Virus record (IMG/VR): IMGVR_UViG_3300044695_001987
Span: 1-20,758 of that record
Strand: one strand, 5' to 3'
DNA from: a virus
Length of the DNA: 20,758 bases
Below are positions 13,133 to 20,376 of the stretch, piece by piece. Position numbers and translations under genes: made by a program. Under the pieces are notes generated by a model. The model had not been told where the DNA came from. It saw only the letters and a list, made by a program, of their open reading frames with translations, and made no database searches. Every line of letters starts with the position of its first letter. Position 1 is the first letter of the stretch.

Positions 13133-14688
13133 GACATCTTCCCATCTTTCGATTGGATTTCGATCTTCTGGATCGACAGCGCCGTTCCATCAATGTTGGT
13201 TTCGTACCCGGTTTGCACTACCTTACCGCTGCCAGAAGCAGAAGCAACGAGCGTCTGCAAGGCGACGCCGTTAGAGTAGTTGGCTACGGGCGATCCGTTA
13301 GCGCCATATTGAGCAATGCCGTACTCAGAAATGCCCTGCGGAGGGATCAGCACGTTGCTCGACAGGTAGTTGGTGTTGAAGTCAAAACCCCACTTGACCG
13401 TGACGTATTGATTCGAACCACCAATGACAACCGCCTTGATCTTCTTGAGAATCGAAGTGATGTTCTGGTTCCCGAGATCGGCGTGGTTCGTGAAGTACTC
13501 AAACCGATAGTTAGCGCCGTCATCCTCATAGCCGGTGTATTGGCCGATGTAGCCGGTCTTGCCGATCAACACATTGCCGTTACGCCGCGCCAGAAGCGCG
13601 GTTGGATCAATTGAGTCCCAAGTCGTCGCCCGGAATGAACCGTCCTGCAACTGAACCCGAGTGTCAAAACAAAATACTCGATTGGTTGAAGGCGTGGTCA
13701 GAAGATAGAACGCCTCGTATTCAGAATAGACCGACTTCACATTCGCCAGCGTCTCACTAGCCAGCGCGGTCACCAAGTCGTTACGGACGTTCTTGGACAA
13801 ATCGCCCAGCGGCGCTGACTTCTCGACAATCGTCCTGGCAAACGAACGAATGCCCGAATTGGACAGGAACAGGACATCCTTGCCCGTCGTCTGGATAGAG
13901 TCGCGGGCAATGCAACCGATGCCGCCCACCGTATCACTCAGGCTCATGGTGGAGGGCGTGGTGGCGTTCTGATACACCAGAATCTGGCGCTTGCCAAAGA
14001 TGATCAGGAAGCCGTTATGCGCGGCCAAACCTTCGATCTCATCTGGGCCGTTAGGCCAAACCCGGTCCACATTGAGTGAGCCAGCCGTGCCGGTACTCCA
14101 TACATGGCCTGCCAAAAGATCAGAGAAGTAGACCGTACTCTTGTTCGTAGTGGTGTTGGCAACCCACAGGCGACCAAAGGCCGAAAGAACGATGTTGGAG
14201 TTCGTCACCGTCCCGGTGTAGCCGGTCTTCTCGCTCACCCGGCGATAGGTCGTAGTGCTGACCGCCGGGTCATAGATCAGCGGATCGTGCCCGGATTGGA
14301 AGAAGTAGGTGATGCCGTTGAGAGACGCGCAAGACCAGTTGCTGGCCGTGATCGTGGGAGCCGTACCCCCTCCCCCGTAGGTCAACTCCACCACGGCGTT
14401 CGAGCTATCGAGCTTGAAGAGCTTGTTATTGCCTGCGAACAGAATCGTCAGCGTGCCGTCTGTTTGCACTAGCTCATGGATCACACCAACATCGTTAGCG
14501 CCCAGGTTGCCAGACGAAGAGTTCACCTTCGTCCAGCCCTTGCGCGAGCCAATGCGACCATACTGGTCAATGATGCAGTTGGTCGCAACCAGCGCGAAGC
14601 CCGCCTGCAAGTCCAGAGGCGAGTCCTGCGTATTCAGCCCGAAGAAGCCGGGGGCCGAAATGCTGACTGATTGCAGCGCCTGGCTCAT
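13129..14688 (-). CDS. Tail hub protein, beta-rich (P22 gp10 / T7 gp12 role)
   Basis: This 519-aa protein is rich in beta-strand, Gly, Thr, Ser and Asn. It starts MSQALQSVSISAPGFFGLNTQDSP and includes CIIDQYGRIGSRKGWTKV, FGRLWVANTTTNKSTVYFSDL and GFLIIFGKRQILVYQN. These blocks are typical of podoviral tail proteins with a beta-propeller, comparable in role to P22 gp10 or T7 gp12. It should form the nozzle or hub that closes the capsid after DNA packaging and carries the fibres. It lies directly after the adaptor gene and before the fibre, with ATGA overlaps on both sides. The role is well supported by order and fold pattern; exact family name is uncertain. Confidence 0.8.
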   Translation of the reverse strand: MSQALQSVSISAPGFFGLNTQDSPLDLQAGFALVATNCIIDQYGRIGSRKGWTKVNSSSGNLGANDVGVIHELVQTDGTLTILFAGNNKLFKLDSSNAVVELTYGGGGTAPTITASNWSCASLNGITYFFQSGHDPLIYDPAVSTTTYRRVSEKTGYTGTVTNSNIVLSAFGRLWVANTTTNKSTVYFSDLLAGHVWSTGTAGSLNVDRVWPNGPDEIEGLAAHNGFLIIFGKRQILVYQNATTPSTMSLSDTVGGIGCIARDSIQTTGKDVLFLSNSGIRSFARTIVEKSAPLGDLSKNVRNDLVTALASETLANVKSVYSEYEAFYLLTTPSTNRVFCFDTRVQLQDGSFRATTWDSIDPTALLARRNGNVLIGKTGYIGQYTGYEDDGANYRFEYFTNHADLGNQNITSILKKIKAVVIGGSNQYVTVKWGFDFNTNYLSSNVLIPPQGISEYGIAQYGANGSPVANYSNGVALQTLVASASGSGKVVQTGYETNIDGTALSIQKIEIQSKDGKMS

Positions 14689-15332
14689 ATTGCGACGAAC
14701 TCCTGATTCTCAGGGTAGCGGGTGCTTTCGAGCGCGATGTAGTCCGACAGCATCGAGCGATAGAGCTGGTACGCCTCAGACGATGCCAGACCGCCATCCT
14801 CGCCGCGCTCGACCAGCGCCCGAGCAAATGCGTTTTGCGCGACCAGCACATCAGGCACCAGCACAGAGGTGCTGTCCGATGAGAGCGTGGCCTGCGGGAT
14901 AGTCAGAGAGAAGGTGATCGTGTAGACATTGTCTGGGCGCGGGTACAGAACCACCTTAGTGTCGCCGTTGCCGTCCACGCCATCAAATGAATACGCTTGA
15001 GGAATGCCGGTAACTGGCGTGGTGAAGTTCTGAAAGCGATTCATCTCGACAAACGAGATATTGGTCAGCCCGACATTGGAGGTCGGATTGATCGCGTCCA
15101 TCACCTGGAACTTCTGGCCTGCGCCGGTCATCGAGTAGATATAGGTGCCCGCCACCGTGGGGAAGGTGACAGTCTGGCCCAGCACGTTCCAGGCGTAAGC
15201 ATCTTCAATCTGGCGCTTGGCGTCGTTGACGAACTTGCCAATGAGGGTCGAATAGCTGGTTTCGTTGGCCGTAGACACCTGCGTCTCGCGCAGACGAATC
15301 AGCACATCGTTGATCAGTTGCAGGTAGGTCAT
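14685..15332 (-). CDS. Head-tail adaptor protein (T7 gp11 / P22 gp4-like role)
   Basis: This 215-aa protein begins MTYLQLINDVLIRLRETQV and includes FVNDAKRQIEDAYAWNVLG. This helical start, followed by a beta-rich middle (YIYSMTGAGQKFQVMDAI, VVLYPRPDNVYTITF) and a helical end, is the pattern of phage adaptor proteins that bind below the portal. In podoviruses it corresponds in role to tail tubular protein A. Position before the tail hub gene agrees. ATG 15332 overlaps the previous stop, and the stop overlaps the next start. Identity is likely from the pattern and context. Confidence 0.8.
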   Translation of the reverse strand: MTYLQLINDVLIRLRETQVSTANETSYSTLIGKFVNDAKRQIEDAYAWNVLGQTVTFPTVAGTYIYSMTGAGQKFQVMDAINPTSNVGLTNISFVEMNRFQNFTTPVTGIPQAYSFDGVDGNGDTKVVLYPRPDNVYTITFSLTIPQATLSSDSTSVLVPDVLVAQNAFARALVERGEDGGLASSEAYQLYRSMLSDYIALESTRYPENQEFVAI

Positions 15333-15667
15333 TGCCGTGTCAGCCCTGTTTCTTCAAAGGTTGCGATCACAGAAATAGTTGAGCCAGATTCTGAAATCGT
15401 CGTGATGTAGTCACCTTCTTCTAGCACGATGTACTGGTTGACATCAATCTCGGCAAGCGTCGATTTAGCGGTAAGTGTGTACTCAGTTGTGATCGGTATG
15501 GTTGAGGCTGTACTTGCGTCATACCAACTAAAACTGATGTGCTTGTTTGCGCCGCCATTGTTTGATGCGTGAAGAAGCACGCATTTAGCGTAATAGCCGG
15601 TCGGCACCGTGTACAACGTGGTAGTTGTAGCAGCAGTTAAACTTCTACCGACCGAGATTGGCCTCAC
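15329..15667 (-). CDS. Small beta-rich virion-type protein
   Basis: This 112-aa protein starts with GTG 15667, overlapping the previous stop (GTGA). It reads MRPISVGRSLTAATTTTLYTV, then PTGYYAKCVLLHASNNGGANKHISFSW (a Thr/Tyr/Asn-rich beta region), and ends with EEGDYITTISESGSTISVIATFEE. Related small beta-sandwich proteins are common in phage structural operons and are usually annotated as structural or hypothetical. A head or neck decoration role is possible from its place beside the adaptor. There is no signal, membrane or catalytic motif. Confidence 0.7.
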   Translation of the reverse strand: MRPISVGRSLTAATTTTLYTVPTGYYAKCVLLHASNNGGANKHISFSWYDASTASTIPITTEYTLTAKSTLAEIDVNQYIVLEEGDYITTISESGSTISVIATFEETGLTRQ

Positions 15668-15957
15668 TTCTTGTTCCTCGCTGAGATTGCCTTGGCTTTC
15701 GCTTTTGCATCCGCTTTGGACGATGCGCCCCAGGCTTGGAGGGACAACAGGAGGCGAGTCGGTTCGCCGTCCTTGTACTCAGGCCCAGGCATATTGCCCA
15801 TTCGCGCTAGGAAGGAGGCCCGTCGCGGGTTGTCGCCTGATTTGACCGGGGCTTTTAGAGAGCCACCGGTCGCAGCATTATAAGACGCCCTGCCCTTGGC
15901 GTTCAAGCCGCCTTTTTTGTTCTGTCCCTCTTTTCGCTGCCAGGCGGGGGTTTTCAT
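15664..15957 (-). CDS. Basic phage protein, DUF6321-like
   Basis: This 97-aa protein begins MKTPAWQRKEGQNKKGGLNAKG, a pattern I recognise as the DUF6321 family of phage proteins, and ends KADAKAKAKAISARNKK. By my count it carries roughly 15 more positive than negative side chains, so binding to DNA or to an acidic virion partner is plausible. It is the last of four consecutive very basic small genes on this strand. ATG 15957 overlaps the previous stop. Function is unknown. Confidence 0.8.
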   Translation of the reverse strand: MKTPAWQRKEGQNKKGGLNAKGRASYNAATGGSLKAPVKSGDNPRRASFLARMGNMPGPEYKDGEPTRLLLSLQAWGASSKADAKAKAKAISARNKK

Positions 15958-16100
15958 TTCTTCTTAGCGGTTTTTGCCGCCTGTTTGAAGGCTTTGGCCG
16001 TAGGAGCGCCCTTCGTGCCAGGCTTACGCATCTTCTCGCCAGAACCGGCTTTGATGCGCTCGCGCTTGGCTGCAATGTTGGCGTAGAGTCCCTGCTTCAT
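15954..16100 (-). CDS. Very basic 48-aa protein
   Basis: This codes for 48 aa: MKQGLYANIAAKRERIKAGS up to AFKQAAKTAKKK. It has 12 Lys and 3 Arg against 2 Glu. ATG 16100 overlaps the previous stop, and its own stop overlaps the next start. The pattern GLYANI-AKRERI-GSGEKMRKPG is shared with the DUF6321-type genes beside it and is seen in other phage structural operons. It is too short for long-ORF screens. It probably binds DNA or a virion protein; no function is known. Confidence 0.75.
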   Translation of the reverse strand: MKQGLYANIAAKRERIKAGSGEKMRKPGTKGAPTAKAFKQAAKTAKKK

Positions 16101-16252
16101 TTCTTTTTGGCCTTTCCAGCTTGCGACAGGGCAATAGCCACCGCCTGTTTCTGGGACTTGACGACCGGGCCTCCCTTGCCCGAGTGCAAGGTTCCGGCCT
16201 TGTACTCGCGCATGACCTTGCTGATTTTCTTCTCAGCCTTGGTCTTTTTCAT
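16097..16252 (-). CDS. Very basic small protein, DUF6496-like
   Basis: This codes for 51 aa. The central block KVMREYKAGTLHSGKGGPVV (12-31), followed by KSQKQAVAIALSQAGK, matches the DUF6496 pattern (VM-E-K-GTLHSG...V-S-KQAIAIALS-A). It carries 14 Lys and 1 Arg against 2 Glu. Members are frequent in bacteria and in phage structural operons and have no proven role. ATG 16252 overlaps the stop of the gene before it, and the stop overlaps the next start. Confidence 0.8.
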   Translation of the reverse strand: MKKTKAEKKISKVMREYKAGTLHSGKGGPVVKSQKQAVAIALSQAGKAKKK

Positions 16253-16392
16253 TTGCTACGGCCCATCTTCTTCATGGGGGCAGACTTCATAGGCGGCGCT
16301 TTCATGGACTTGCCCATTTTGGCGGCGTACTCTTTAGCCTGCTTCTTGCCTTTTTGAGTGTAGGCGAACTTCTTTTCTCCGACCATCGGCAT
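16249..16392 (-). CDS. Very basic, Met-rich 47-aa protein
   Basis: This codes for 47 aa from ATG 16392, with AAGGAG six bases upstream: MPMVGEKKFAYTQKGKKQAK, then repeated K-APPMK-SAPMKKMG. It has 13 Lys, 7 Met and only 2 Glu. A second in-frame ATG at 16386 is less well placed for the ribosome site. Unlike the three genes after it, it has its own strong ribosome site, so it is probably the entry point for translating the basic set. Function is unknown. Confidence 0.72.
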   Translation of the reverse strand: MPMVGEKKFAYTQKGKKQAKEYAAKMGKSMKAPPMKSAPMKKMGRSK

Positions 16393-16402
16393 ATCAATCT
16401 CC

Positions 16403-16612
16403 TTAGATAGTGGCTACTTTACGAGGGCGTCCACGGGGCCGAGCCGGAGCCGTGAACGGCGTGTCATCACGCTGCTTGTTAGGGTCGAACTCTGGCTCTT
16501 GTTCCTCTTCGTCTACTCGGACATAGCCAGCGTGACCGCGCATCGAATCAATGTCGTGCTGAAGAGTGAACGTCACCGTATTACCACTCTGAAGACAGCG
16601 AAAGGTTGCCAT
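16403..16612 (-). CDS. Small conserved phage protein (MATFRC type)
   Basis: This 69-aa protein begins MATFRCLQSGNTVTFTLQHD, has GHAGYVRVDEEEQEPEFD in the middle, and ends with the AT-hook-like PARPRGRPRKVATI. PRGRPRK near the C-terminus is a good match to an AT-hook core (RGRP), which binds the minor groove of AT-rich DNA. Similar small proteins with a MATFRC-SGNTV start occur in phage structural operons. Its ribosome site GGAG lies next to the terminator hairpin upstream, and its TAA stop is part of the AAGGAG site of the next gene. Confidence 0.72.
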   Translation of the reverse strand: MATFRCLQSGNTVTFTLQHDIDSMRGHAGYVRVDEEEQEPEFDPNKQRDDTPFTAPARPRGRPRKVATI

Positions 16613-16621
16613 TTGAACTCC

Positions 16622-16648
16622 AAAAACAAGGGGGCAAAAGCCCCCTTG
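16622..16648 (-). terminator. Intrinsic terminator after the probable decoration gene
   Basis: On the minus strand the arms CAAGGGGGC and GCCCCCTTG (9 perfect pairs) enclose a TTTT loop and are followed by TTTTTGG. The hairpin starts 3 nt after the stop of the 107-aa gene. The T-run leads straight into the GGAG ribosome site of the gene starting at 16612. Confidence 0.88.
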
Positions 16649-16650
16649 CT

Positions 16651-16974
16651 TTACACAGCGCGTGCGACGATCAAACTTAGCGTGGTAGACGCCAAGTTAA
16701 CAGAACCGGCAGTCGGGTTGTAGGTCACGATAGTCACCGTGTTAGCAGCCGAGACATAAGCCCGTTTGACCAGGCCAGCCTCGCTAACACCATGCGAAAA
16801 ACCGATAACCATATCGCCCAGCGCGACGCCGGGGACGGTAACCGTATCCGTATCCGTGGCACCAGCGCTAACAGCGCCAGCGTCAAGAGTGCATTGCACT
16901 TCCCAAGTGTCCGAGAACAAGCCCCGGAATTGATCGTTGCCCCTGCGGGAAACGACAGCGGTAGCAGCAGCCAT
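16651..16974 (-). CDS. Probable capsid decoration or minor head protein
   Basis: This 107-aa protein reads MAAATAVVSRRGNDQFRGLF, then SDTWEVQCTLDAGAVSAGATDTDTVTVPGVALGDMVIGF and a C-terminal NTVTIVTYNPTAGSVNLAS. It is rich in Thr, Val and Ala, beta-strand-like and has the VPGVALGD...TV-YN-T-G pattern of phage head decoration proteins. It lies directly after the major capsid gene and is enclosed between two terminators, which suggests an own expression level. AAGGAG precedes ATG 16974. There is no cysteine-rich or catalytic motif (one Cys). Decoration is the best guess, not proven. Confidence 0.65.
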   Translation of the reverse strand: MAAATAVVSRRGNDQFRGLFSDTWEVQCTLDAGAVSAGATDTDTVTVPGVALGDMVIGFSHGVSEAGLVKRAYVSAANTVTIVTYNPTAGSVNLASTTLSLIVARAV

Positions 16975-16983
16975 ATCAATCTC

Positions 16984-17019
16984 CTTAAAAAGACGCCCCC
17001 CGGCTTGTGGCCGAGGGGC
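16984..17019 (-). terminator. Intrinsic terminator after the major capsid gene
   Basis: On the minus strand GCCCCTCGGC and GCCGGGGGGC form a 10-pair stem (one G-T pair) with loop CACAA, followed by GTCTTTTTAAGG. It begins 6 nt after the capsid stop (TAATGA, tandem stops). The T-run touches the AAGGAG ribosome site of the next gene. Stopping part of the transcripts here would raise capsid mRNA over downstream genes. Confidence 0.88.
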
Positions 17020-17025
17020 TAGTCA

Positions 17026-18000
17026 TTAGGCCGGGACGGCCAGAGCGAAGGCTGCGGAAGCGTTGGCAGCGGTAGAGGTGGCAGAGGTACGCAGAGCCTT
17101 CACGCCGTAGATGGTGTCGGCGGTGAAGAGGGTGCCCAGGTATTCCTGCTTGTACTGCGTCTGCGAACGCACGCCGAGCTGCTCAACCAGTACCATCGCG
17201 TCGCGGTGGCCCATCAGGCAGATACGGTCGGTGCCGCTGCTACCAGCGCCGGTGTCGGCGTTGGACGAAGCGAACACAGCCATACCGTAGAGCTGACCGA
17301 TTTCACCGTTGCGGATAGCGTCGCCGTTGCCGATGAACGCTTGCTCGGTGTAGCGGGCCAGACCCATCAGGGTGTTGCGGCTCGACGGGGGGATCAGGAA
17401 GAAACGGCCATCCATGGGAACGTCGTTGTCGTCCAGACGCTGAATGGTGCGGCGGATAGCGGCATCAGTCAGGGCGGCAGCGTTGGAGCTGGTGGAGTTG
17501 TACGCGGTCGTACCGTCAGAGCCGATATAGGCTTTGGTGGTGGTGTTGCTGGTCGCGTAGTCGTCGGTGCCCACGGTAGCGCCGTTGAAAGCGCGGCCCA
17601 GTTGCACCAGGTCGGTATCGATGCGGCGAGCCAGAGCGTAGCCAGCGTCTTCCGTGTAGAAGGCGCGCAGGCTGGTCAGGGCTTGCACTTCAACGATGTC
17701 CTCGATCAGGCGGCTGTACTCATAGTGCTTGTTGATCAGCACTTGAATGTTGGTGTCGCTCTCAGCAATCAGAGTAACGGCATCGGTAGCAGCCTTGGCA
17801 GAGGCAGCGCCGCGAACGGGCGCGGGGATGTTGACGGTATCACCCTTCTTGCCACGGAAGGACATCTTCTTGACCACGTTGGCCAAGACGAGGTTCTTCT
17901 TGTACGCAGCGATGATTTCATCAGACCAAATTTCAGGAATGAAATTGGCTGCGGAAGTGGTGGTGACGCTATTTGTCGGGGAAAAGGCGGTATTAGCCAT
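17026..18000 (-). CDS. Major capsid protein
   Basis: This 324-aa protein starts MANTAFSPTNSVTTTSAANF and includes IPEIWSDEIIAAYKKNLVLANVVKKMSFRG, KGDTVNIPAP, EYSRLIEDIVEVQ and DTDLVQLG. Later come RRTIQRLDDNDVP, DGRFFLIPPS and RNGEIGQLYGMAVFAS. These are the usual blocks of HK97-fold phage coat proteins of podoviruses and related tailed phages. It builds the icosahedral shell around the scaffold. The start has GGAG 7 nt upstream. Scaffold upstream, a strong terminator directly downstream and codon-even, GC-rich sequence agree with a highly expressed gene. Very confident. Confidence 0.95.
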   Translation of the reverse strand: MANTAFSPTNSVTTTSAANFIPEIWSDEIIAAYKKNLVLANVVKKMSFRGKKGDTVNIPAPVRGAASAKAATDAVTLIAESDTNIQVLINKHYEYSRLIEDIVEVQALTSLRAFYTEDAGYALARRIDTDLVQLGRAFNGATVGTDDYATSNTTTKAYIGSDGTTAYNSTSSNAAALTDAAIRRTIQRLDDNDVPMDGRFFLIPPSSRNTLMGLARYTEQAFIGNGDAIRNGEIGQLYGMAVFASSNADTGAGSSGTDRICLMGHRDAMVLVEQLGVRSQTQYKQEYLGTLFTADTIYGVKALRTSATSTAANASAAFALAVPA

Positions 18001-18024
18001 GTTAAATCTCCAGATTTAGGTGGG

Positions 18025-18756
18025 TTACTTGACCCGGCCCTCTTGGTAAGCCTGCATGATCTCATCAGACAAGGCTTCGTAGCGAGCCGGATCGGTCATT
18101 TTCAGCCGAATGAGGTCGGCGCGGCGGTAGACTCGTTTCGAACTCTCCCCAGACCCACCAACATCCACTTGCGCGGCTTTCATGCTCTTGGCCCGGCTGG
18201 CATCGCTTGCCTGCTCGGACTGTTTAGCTTTCACGCCGCGCAACTGTTTGAAGGTAGACAGCAGTTCGTTGGCAGAGTCATAGTCAAATTCAGCGTCTGC
18301 TTTTGCGTACAGCGCCAGGCGAACGGACGAACCCTTCACCCAATTCTGAAAATCAGCGTCGCCGACCACCTGCGTGTAATCGGGATGCTCTTGCGCCAGC
18401 TTTTGCTGAATCTGCATCCGTTTGAACTCTTGGCTCGCTTGGCGCGCCGCAAGAACATCCGGGTGCTTATCTATGGTTGCCTGAACAGCCTTCTTTGGAT
18501 CTTCAAAGAAGTCTACTTCCGGTTCTTCCTCTTTTACTTGCTGTTGCTTCGACCCGAGGTTTTGCTTGATAAGCTCATCGGCCAGCTTTCGGACTTCGCC
18601 CACTTCCTGGGCCTGCTTACCAATGAGCTTCTCAGCCTCTTGGTGCATCCGAATGATGTCGTCCAGACTCTTGTCCCGATACTTGTCGGGGAGCGCGGGC
18701 TTCGACTCTACTGCCTCAATTTCACTTTGCGACTCGGGTTCTTGGTCAATCAGCAT
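18025..18756 (-). CDS. Capsid scaffolding protein
   Basis: This 243-aa protein is highly charged, Glu/Gln/Lys-rich and predicted to be mainly helical, with DKSLDDIIRMHQEAEKLIGK, then EVGEVRKLADELIKQNLGSK and a basic C-terminus (KRVYRRADLIRLKM). It lies right before the major capsid gene, the standard place for scaffolds, which guide shell assembly and then leave. I chose ATG 18756 because AGGAAA lies upstream at good distance; an ATG at 18801 would give 258 aa but has no ribosome site. It ends MQAYQEGRVK, a helical tail typical of capsid-binding scaffolds. Confidence 0.85.
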   Translation of the reverse strand: MLIDQEPESQSEIEAVESKPALPDKYRDKSLDDIIRMHQEAEKLIGKQAQEVGEVRKLADELIKQNLGSKQQQVKEEEPEVDFFEDPKKAVQATIDKHPDVLAARQASQEFKRMQIQQKLAQEHPDYTQVVGDADFQNWVKGSSVRLALYAKADAEFDYDSANELLSTFKQLRGVKAKQSEQASDASRAKSMKAAQVDVGGSGESSKRVYRRADLIRLKMTDPARYEALSDEIMQAYQEGRVK

Positions 18757-18805
18757 AGATGTTTCCTGCCAAAATGGTTGTAGGAGATTCAACTCGGCCA
18801 TGGGC

Positions 18806-19033
18806 TTATGAGTTGGCTTTGCGCTCCGCGTTCAGCTTTTCGATGTGCTTGCGCTCAAACCGCCCGTATTCGGACGGAAAAGCGCCAGACCAACCTTCGA
18901 GCTTGAACGCGGGTGCGCTCATGATGCGGCTGGCTGTACCGCCGCATCCACACCGGACACTCTTCGTCTCATAACCGACGAGCGTTTCGATGCGCTGCCC
19001 GCATTCGCAGGCAAATTCATACATTCTTCGCAT
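18806..19033 (-). CDS. FmdB-like zinc ribbon protein
   Basis: This 75-aa protein begins MRRMYEFACECGQRIETLVG and has VRCGCGGTASRIMSAPAF. The cysteines C9-x-C11 and C28-x-C30 form the zinc ribbon of the FmdB family, which here uses C-x-C in place of the common C-x2-C. The C-terminal part is helical and basic (FERKHIEKLNAERKANS). Similar proteins sit before the scaffold gene in many phages. ATG 19033 follows AGGA; a second ATG at 19024 gives MYEFACECG and is an option. The role could be regulatory or structural. Confidence 0.8.
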   Translation of the reverse strand: MRRMYEFACECGQRIETLVGYETKSVRCGCGGTASRIMSAPAFKLEGWSGAFPSEYGRFERKHIEKLNAERKANS

Positions 19034-19259
19034 TGTTCAAATCCTCGTACGCATCCTCGCTGACCTTTTTCAAGGTTTTTAGCCACGTCAGGATAGAAAT
19101 CTCACCTTTGCGAAATTGTAGACTTTTCTCATCCGCAATGGTAGACACATTGTTTAATGCGTCAAGCATATTGTCAATATCTTCGATAAGGTCGATCCAG
19201 CCTTGATGGGCGAACAGATCAAATCTGTCCTCATAGTACTTTTGTAGCTTGGGTTCCAT
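19017..19259 (-). CDS. Small acidic phage protein, unknown
   Basis: This codes for 80 aa beginning MEPKLQKYYEDRFDLFAHQG, then WIDLIEDIDNMLDALNNV and TIADEKSLQFRKGEISIL. Small proteins of this pattern are found next to scaffold and capsid genes in marine and freshwater podoviruses. It is acidic, helical and soluble, without cysteines. The start ATG overlaps the stop of the DUF4337 gene by one base (TAATG), and its end overlaps the FmdB-like gene by 17 nt. The function is not known. Confidence 0.8.
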   Translation of the reverse strand: MEPKLQKYYEDRFDLFAHQGWIDLIEDIDNMLDALNNVSTIADEKSLQFRKGEISILTWLKTLKKVSEDAYEDLNNAKNV

Positions 19260-19732
19260 TACATTGCCAGAGCGTTGAGAAGCAAAATTGCACCGCCAGC
19301 ACCAACGACGACGCTGGCGTAGAGCATGGGCATCATCACGGCCAGAATCGCCGCGCTGGATAGGACGATAGCAAGTTGCAGGGCCATGCCTGCGTAGCTA
19401 AACCACGGACTGCGGGCCTTGGCGGCATCCCGGTCAGCCTCTGCGGCCTTGGCCTTGGCGCTGATTTCTTCCATATCGGCCTTCTGCTTGGCGGCTTTAT
19501 CGGCCTTGCCAGCCTCTTCGTAGATCACCGAGCGAATGTTCTTGGCCTGATACCAGGCCCAAAGGTTGTTCGCCTCGATGGTCTTGCCCAGCACCCGGCT
19601 GGAGTTGCTGCCGCCGTAGTAGCCGTTAACCGCCAGCAGCAGGGCAAAGATGCTGATGGTGATGGCAGCCCAGGCTTTGACATAGGCTTCGCGCTCAGAC
19701 CGGCTGGCGCTCGGAGGTGGTTTCTTGATCAT
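19259..19732 (-). CDS. DUF4337-like membrane protein
   Basis: This 157-aa protein has a first membrane helix at about 20-39 (AWAAITISIFALLLAVNGYY). The segment SNSSRVLGKTIEANNLWAWY (42-61) follows, then QAKNIRSVIYE. This NSS-R-L-TIEANNLWA-YQAK-IR block is the hallmark of DUF4337. A Lys/Ala/Glu-rich helix (70-105) precedes two further hydrophobic stretches (112-135, 137-156). It is expected in the inner membrane, with the helical part in the cytoplasm or periplasm. DUF4337 has no known reaction. ATG 19732 overlaps the stop of the small gene before it. Confidence 0.82.
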   Translation of the reverse strand: MIKKPPPSASRSEREAYVKAWAAITISIFALLLAVNGYYGGSNSSRVLGKTIEANNLWAWYQAKNIRSVIYEEAGKADKAAKQKADMEEISAKAKAAEADRDAAKARSPWFSYAGMALQLAIVLSSAAILAVMMPMLYASVVVGAGGAILLLNALAM

Positions 19733-19902
19733 AGACCTAGTTTCTGGAAGATCATGGCAAAGATACGGTTGGCGATGTCAGGCGGCAGCGTGATGATGAA
19801 GTCAAAGGAATAGTTGATGAAGATGAGGTAGCAGATGACCTTGATCCACTTCTCCATCGCATCAATGAGGATGAGATGGATATCGACGGGTTTGCGGGGC
19901 AT
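19729..19902 (-). CDS. Small membrane protein (57 aa)
   Basis: This codes for 57 aa: MPRKPVDIHLILIDAMEKWI, then KVICYLIFINYSFDFIITL, ending IANRIFAMIFQKLGL. A hydrophobic helix lies near 20-39, after a basic N-terminus. It is easily missed because of its size, but it fits tightly: ATG 19902 is one base after the previous stop (TGAGATG), and its stop overlaps the DUF4337 start. No other gene would fill this 170-nt stretch. A holin-like or anchor role is conceivable, with no direct proof. Confidence 0.62.
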   Translation of the reverse strand: MPRKPVDIHLILIDAMEKWIKVICYLIFINYSFDFIITLPPDIANRIFAMIFQKLGL

Positions 19903-19903
19903 C

Positions 19904-20374
19904 TCATGCGATTATCTGTACGAGTAGCCAACCCACACCACCCAGCAGCACCGCAGCAATGGCAACTGCGATGCCGATGTCCCGAAACTCTTTCATCTCG
20001 CGCTGGCGCTGAATCTCCGCGAGCTTCTCCTGCTCGGCCTCTTGCTTGTCAGAAGCATTCATCTCAGCTTCGCGCTTCTTGATCTGGTGCCAGATGTCCA
20101 TGTTGTTGGACGAGAAGAACAGCCCTTGCACCTCGCGCTCGAAATCGGCCTGAGCCTTGAGCGCCATCTCGATTTGCATCGCCGCGCCGAGATTGCTGCC
20201 GCCCTTCTTCTTAGCCTGGCGCGCCGCTTTGGTGGCGGTCGCTTTGGCGTCGAAGTAGTTGCCCAGCAACGGCCCGAGCTGCGAGACATCGCTCGCAGTC
20301 TTGGAGGCCATTTTCACCATCTTGACGGCCTTGTTGACGGCCTCCAAGGCGGCGATGGGGTCTATCATGATCAT
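19904..20374 (-). CDS. Conserved phage protein with C-terminal membrane helix
   Basis: This 156-aa protein begins MIMIDPIAALEAVNKAVKMV, continues with LGPLLGNYFDAKATATKAAR and MALKAQADFEREVQGLFFSS, and then MDIWHQIKKREAEM. This series is conserved in many marine and freshwater podoviruses. A charged helix rich in Glu, Gln and Arg is followed by a membrane segment at the end (DIGIAVAIAAVLLGGVGWLLVQII). I chose ATG 20374, two nt after the previous stop; the longer frame needs a TTG. The role is unknown; tail-anchored virion or lysis factor are possible. Confidence 0.75.
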   Translation of the reverse strand: MIMIDPIAALEAVNKAVKMVKMASKTASDVSQLGPLLGNYFDAKATATKAARQAKKKGGSNLGAAMQIEMALKAQADFEREVQGLFFSSNNMDIWHQIKKREAEMNASDKQEAEQEKLAEIQRQREMKEFRDIGIAVAIAAVLLGGVGWLLVQIIA

Positions 20375-20376
20375 GG

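Noticed and set aside
14104-14902. Plus-strand open frames opposite the tail and adaptor genes
   Set aside because: They are antisense shadows of the two structural genes, with no recognisable product.
17206-18783. Long plus-strand open frame (525 codons) opposite the capsid and scaffold genes
   Set aside because: It is the antisense shadow of two strongly supported genes in GC-rich DNA. Its translation is low-complexity, with no motif and no ribosome site.
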